From positions 1 through 9,094 of the forward strand of contig JADLDX010000005.1 of assembly GCA_020846515.1 (NCBI GenBank): a DNA stretch of 9,094 nucleotides, written 5' to 3'. Source of the stretch: Pirellulaceae bacterium (GTDB taxonomy: Bacteria > Planctomycetota > Planctomycetia > Pirellulales > Pirellulaceae). The position numbers were made by a program, and so were the translations under genes. Below the pieces are notes generated by a model that saw only the letters and a program-made list of their open reading frames with translations, made no database searches and was not told the origin of the DNA. Positions 7,170 to 9,094 of the stretch are shown here, one piece after another. Each line of letters opens with the position of its first letter. Position 1 is the first letter of the stretch.

Positions 7170-7198
7170 CTGACCGAAGTCTGCAAAACGGGTATACT
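7170..7198 (+). promoter_or_regulatory. candidate sigma70-type promoter for dnaJ-rnpA
   Basis: CTGACC (7170-7175) and TATACT (7193-7198) are 17 nt apart and match the consensus hexamers at 4 of 6 and 5 of 6 positions. Transcription would begin near 7205, about 26 nt before the J-protein start. The -10 is identical to the one proposed for guaA. No CIRCE (HrcA) inverted repeat is visible, so heat-shock control of that type is not supported. Confidence 0.42.
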
Positions 7199-7230
7199 TT
7201 TTCATTCAGCCGATTTATTCGCACTACAAC

Positions 7231-8211
7231 ATGAAAACAATGGCCGAAGACTACTATAAAGCACTCGATGTCAGCCGCGGGGCTTCGCCGGACGAGATTC
7301 AAAAGGCGTATCGAAAACTCGCGCACAAATACCATCCGGACATGAACCCGGACGATGTGGCTGCGAAAAAGAAGTTCCAAGAGATTCAGAAGGCTTATGA
7401 CACTCTGAATGATCCGGAGAAACGCAAGCTTTACGACCAATTTGGTTCGGCTTATGAGCAGATGGGTGGCGCAGGGGCTGGCGGCGGCGGCGGAGGCCAA
7501 CCGTTTGATTTCGAGCAAATTTTCGGCGGCGGGGCTCGAGGCGGCCCACACGGCGGCGGCGGTTTTCAGTTTGAAGGTGACTTGGGCGACATCTTCAAAC
7601 AATTCACCGGTGGATCTGGGGGAGGGCGGGGACGTGGCCGCCGTGCTGCTCCAGTCCGCGGCAACGATCTGGAAACCGAAGCGACCATCTCCTTCCACAC
7701 AGCCGTCATAGGAGGATTTTGTGAGATCAACCTGAAACGGGGCAATCAAGCCGAAACTCTCAAGATCAAAATTCCACCAGGCGTCGACAACGGCAAAAAA
7801 ATTCGCTTGCGTGGCAAAGGGGATCCCGGTACCAACGGGGAAAATGGCGACTTGATCGTAACCATCAAAGTTGCACCCCATCCCCACTTTAAACGCCACG
7901 GACAGAACCTCGAACTGCGATTGCCGGTCACCATTGGCGAAGCCGCCTTGGGAGCCACCGTGGACGTCCCGACGCCCGGCGGTACCGTGGCCTTGAAAAT
8001 TCCACCAGGCAGTAGCAGCGGTCGTAAGTTGAGAGTCAAGGGGCAAGGCGTACGCACTCCCGATGGGCAAGCCGGCGATTTGTACGTCGAGCTGCAACTG
8101 AAACTACCCGAATCGCTAAACCCAGATGCTCTCACCCCCGAGATGCGACAGGCCATTGCCCAAATCGATCAACTTTACATGGATTCAATCCGTGATGGAC
8201 TCAACTGGTAA
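7231..8211 (+). CDS. class B J-domain cochaperone (CbpA/DnaJ-like Hsp40)
   Basis: The protein (326 residues) stimulates the ATPase of an Hsp70 (DnaK) and delivers unfolded clients in the cytoplasm. The J domain is at about 5-72, with the essential HPD at 35-37 (KYHPDMNP) and the typical DYYKALDV start and KAYDTLNDPEKRKLYDQFG end. A glycine- and phenylalanine-rich linker covers about 79-140 and holds a run of six glycines and the basic GRGRGRR stretch. Two DnaJ C-terminal client-binding domains follow, with repeated KIPPGVDNGKKIRLRGKG (179-196) and KIPPGSSSGRKLRVKGQG (256-273). The CxxCxGxG zinc repeats are absent, so this is class B (CbpA-like), not canonical DnaJ. No dnaK or grpE is adjacent. 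The ATG at 7231 is used; the ATG at 7240 (residue 4) is nearly as likely, and neither has a Shine-Dalgarno. The 3' end overlaps rnpA by 17 nt. Confidence 0.95.
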   Translation: MKTMAEDYYKALDVSRGASPDEIQKAYRKLAHKYHPDMNPDDVAAKKKFQEIQKAYDTLNDPEKRKLYDQFGSAYEQMGGAGAGGGGGGQPFDFEQIFGGGARGGPHGGGGFQFEGDLGDIFKQFTGGSGGGRGRGRRAAPVRGNDLETEATISFHTAVIGGFCEINLKRGNQAETLKIKIPPGVDNGKKIRLRGKGDPGTNGENGDLIVTIKVAPHPHFKRHGQNLELRLPVTIGEAALGATVDVPTPGGTVALKIPPGSSSGRKLRVKGQGVRTPDGQAGDLYVELQLKLPESLNPDALTPEMRQAIAQIDQLYMDSIRDGLNW

Positions 8212-8617
8212 GCCCTCAAACAACTTGACTTCCGCCAGCGCGACGCAGGAAGTTAAACCCGATGAGAGCTTTCCCAAGTCGGCACGGCTGCACTCCTCCC
8301 TCGAGTTTGACGACCTGTTCGCTCGAGGTAAGGTGCTGGCCGATCCCATGCTGGTCATGCATAGTCGACCGGCTCGCGCCAACCTAAACGGCCGAATTGG
8401 CATTAGTATTTCCAAACGAGTCGGTCACGCACCGCTCCGCAACAGATGGAAGCGACTGATTCGCGAAGCCTATCGCCGCCAGGTTCGACGAACACCAGCC
8501 CTGACGCGATTGGACTTGGTCGTCAGGCCACGCCGTGGTGCCGTTCCCAGCTACACGGCCATCGAGCATTCGCTGGCCAGCTTGGCAGTGCGACTGGACA
8601 AACAATGGCACAGGTAA
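8195..8617 (+). CDS. rnpA: ribonuclease P protein component
   Basis: RnpA is the small basic protein that binds the RNase P RNA and helps it cleave 5' leaders from pre-tRNAs. The signature RNRWKRLIREAYR is at 82-94, preceded by the conserved GRIGISISKRVGHAPL (66-81) and followed by LDLVVRPR (106-113). FPKSARLHSSLEFDDLFARG (26-45) matches the usual N-terminal strand and helix. From the ATG at 8195 the protein has 140 residues, slightly long because of about 23 polar residues before the core. This start lies within the end of the J-protein gene and overlaps it by 17 nt in another frame. An adjacent GTG at 8192 and a TTG at 8225, just past the overlap, are alternatives. No clear ribosome site is visible, so reinitiation after dnaJ is plausible. 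Here rnpA is not next to rpmH (L34), its usual partner; instead a J-protein gene precedes it and yidD follows. Confidence 0.93.
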   Translation: MDSTGKPSNNLTSASATQEVKPDESFPKSARLHSSLEFDDLFARGKVLADPMLVMHSRPARANLNGRIGISISKRVGHAPLRNRWKRLIREAYRRQVRRTPALTRLDLVVRPRRGAVPSYTAIEHSLASLAVRLDKQWHR

Positions 8618-8630
8618 ACGACACCCGTTT

Positions 8631-8678
8631 TGTGAAGCGAATCATTTTTGCTCTCGTGCTTAACGATCTGTGAAGCGA
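8631..8678 (+). repeat. 10-bp direct repeat between rnpA and yidD
   Basis: TGTGAAGCGA occurs at 8631-8640 and again at 8669-8678, 38 bp apart start to start, in the 71-nt gap before yidD. The second copy ends 10 nt before the yidD ATG; its GCGAGA could be a weak ribosome site. It may reflect a local duplication or chance. Confidence 0.4.
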
Positions 8679-8688
8679 GACGTTTATC

Positions 8689-8916
8689 ATGCGCTGGCTA
8701 CTGCGACTGCCGACCAGAGGGGCGATAGAACTAGTGCGTTTCTACCAACGAGGCATATCACCACTCCTTGGTCCACGCTGCCGTTTTACGCCCACCTGCA
8801 GTCACTACATGATCCAAGCTCTTGAGAAATACGGATTGTTCAGCGGTCTGCTACGCGGCTGCTGGCGCATCCTACGCTGTCACCCGTTCAGCATCGGCGG
8901 GCACGACCCGCCCTGA
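8689..8916 (+). CDS. yidD: membrane protein insertion efficiency factor YidD
   Basis: This 75-residue protein is a YidD (UPF0161) member, a small protein attached to the inner face of the cytoplasmic membrane that assists YidC-dependent insertion of membrane proteins. The family core is complete: [20 protein letters not shown] (16-35), the [10 protein letters not shown] segment with Cys31 and Cys37, [19 protein letters not shown] (48-66) with Cys58 and Cys64, and the closing GGHDPP (70-75). An amphipathic N-terminal helix ([10 protein letters not shown], then GAIELVRFY) fits membrane association. Length is at the short end of the family but nothing is missing. The ATG at 8689 is the only good start, since a stop lies in frame just upstream. 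It follows rnpA by 71 nt, matching the common rnpA-yidD order, but yidC does not follow within the remaining 178 nt. Cotranscription with rnpA is likely. Confidence 0.95.
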   Translation: MRWLLRLPTRGAIELVRFYQRGISPLLGPRCRFTPTCSHYMIQALEKYGLFSGLLRGCWRILRCHPFSIGGHDPP

Positions 8917-8969
8917 GCACATCCACTTTCCGTTGTTAGTTGGACAGCGTCATCTTGAATCAGCCGCTG

Positions 8970-9022
8970 GGCGTTAGCCGGCGTTAGCCCCGTTTTTTTC
9001 AGCGATAACCGTGGCTAACGCC
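8970..9022. repeat. GGCGTTAGCC inverted/tandem repeat downstream of yidD
   Basis: GGCGTTAGCC occurs twice in direct tandem (8970-8979 and 8980-8989). Its exact reverse complement GGCTAACGCC occurs at 9013-9022, giving a 10-bp perfect stem around a 23-nt loop. A degenerate GGCTAA follows at 9028-9033. A run of seven T lies in the loop (8993-8999), after a weak GGGC/GCCC stem (8969-8972 with 8987-8990), so a Rho-independent terminator for yidD is possible but not classical. I recall similar GGCGTTAGCCCC-type repeats in Pirellulaceae intergenic DNA. The rest of 8917-9094 shows no gene. Confidence 0.7.
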
Positions 9023-9071
9023 AATACGGCTAAGATCGCAATCAACAGCGTAAGCCAGAGCTAGACAGTAG

Positions 9072-9090
9072 TTGTTCGCTCCGCGAACAA
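9072..9090. repeat. perfect 8-bp hairpin TTGTTCGC-TCC-GCGAACAA
   Basis: TTGTTCGC (9072-9079) and GCGAACAA (9083-9090) are exact reverse complements around a TCC loop, followed by AAGA at the window edge. Neither strand has a T run in the terminator position. It may be one end of a repeat that continues beyond the window. Confidence 0.65.
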
Positions 9091-9094
9091 AAGA

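Noticed and set aside
6997..8097. A long minus-strand open frame upstream of and in frame with the Dabb gene, opposite dnaJ
   Set aside because: It is antisense to a clear J-protein, has no family-like sequence, and the Dabb gene has its own start, ribosome site and signal peptide at 6996.

Overview
The window looks like ordinary chromosomal DNA of a planctomycete, most likely in or near the Pirellulaceae. This rests on moderately GC-rich sequence, on gene families typical of that group (secreted Dabb protein, class 1B PyrD, SPFH plus Arc-like pair), on mostly poor Shine-Dalgarno sequences, and on intergenic hairpin repeats that resemble those I remember from Pirellulaceae genomes. The taxonomic call is inference; no rRNA is present.

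Layout. Positions 1-1216 hold a minus-strand pair: an SPFH/Band-7 membrane protein, followed 14 nt downstream by a ribbon-helix-helix (Arc-like) DNA-binding protein that starts with TTG and runs off the window. Divergent from it, positions 1380-5003 form a compact plus-strand housekeeping cluster: guaA (GMP synthase), pyrD (class 1B dihydroorotate dehydrogenase) and trpS (tryptophanyl-tRNA synthetase), with gaps of 37 and 11 nt. They probably share a promoter upstream of guaA. A 139-nt gap (5004-5142) with no recognisable terminator or promoter leads to a GT-B glycosyltransferase (5143-6390).

Between that gene and the convergent Dabb-domain gene (6571-6996, minus) lies a 158-bp element. It has imperfect terminal inverted repeats, at least four internal hairpins, a 35-bp tandem duplication and near-identical 11-bp flanking direct repeats, so it looks like a miniature transposable element. 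The Dabb gene is divergent from a plus-strand group: a class B J-domain cochaperone (7231-8211), rnpA (8195-8617, overlapping it by 17 nt) and yidD (8689-8916). The last 178 nt are non-coding and carry inverted and tandem repeats.

Functionally the window mixes nucleotide synthesis, tRNA charging, tRNA 5'-end maturation, protein folding and membrane-protein insertion. Nothing resembles a defence island, prophage or CRISPR array. The most unusual items are the 158-bp hairpin-rich element, the SPFH/RHH pair, the dnaJ-rnpA overlap with rnpA and yidD detached from their usual rpmH and yidC partners, and a 14-bp tandem duplication that appears to have rewritten the guaA stop codon.
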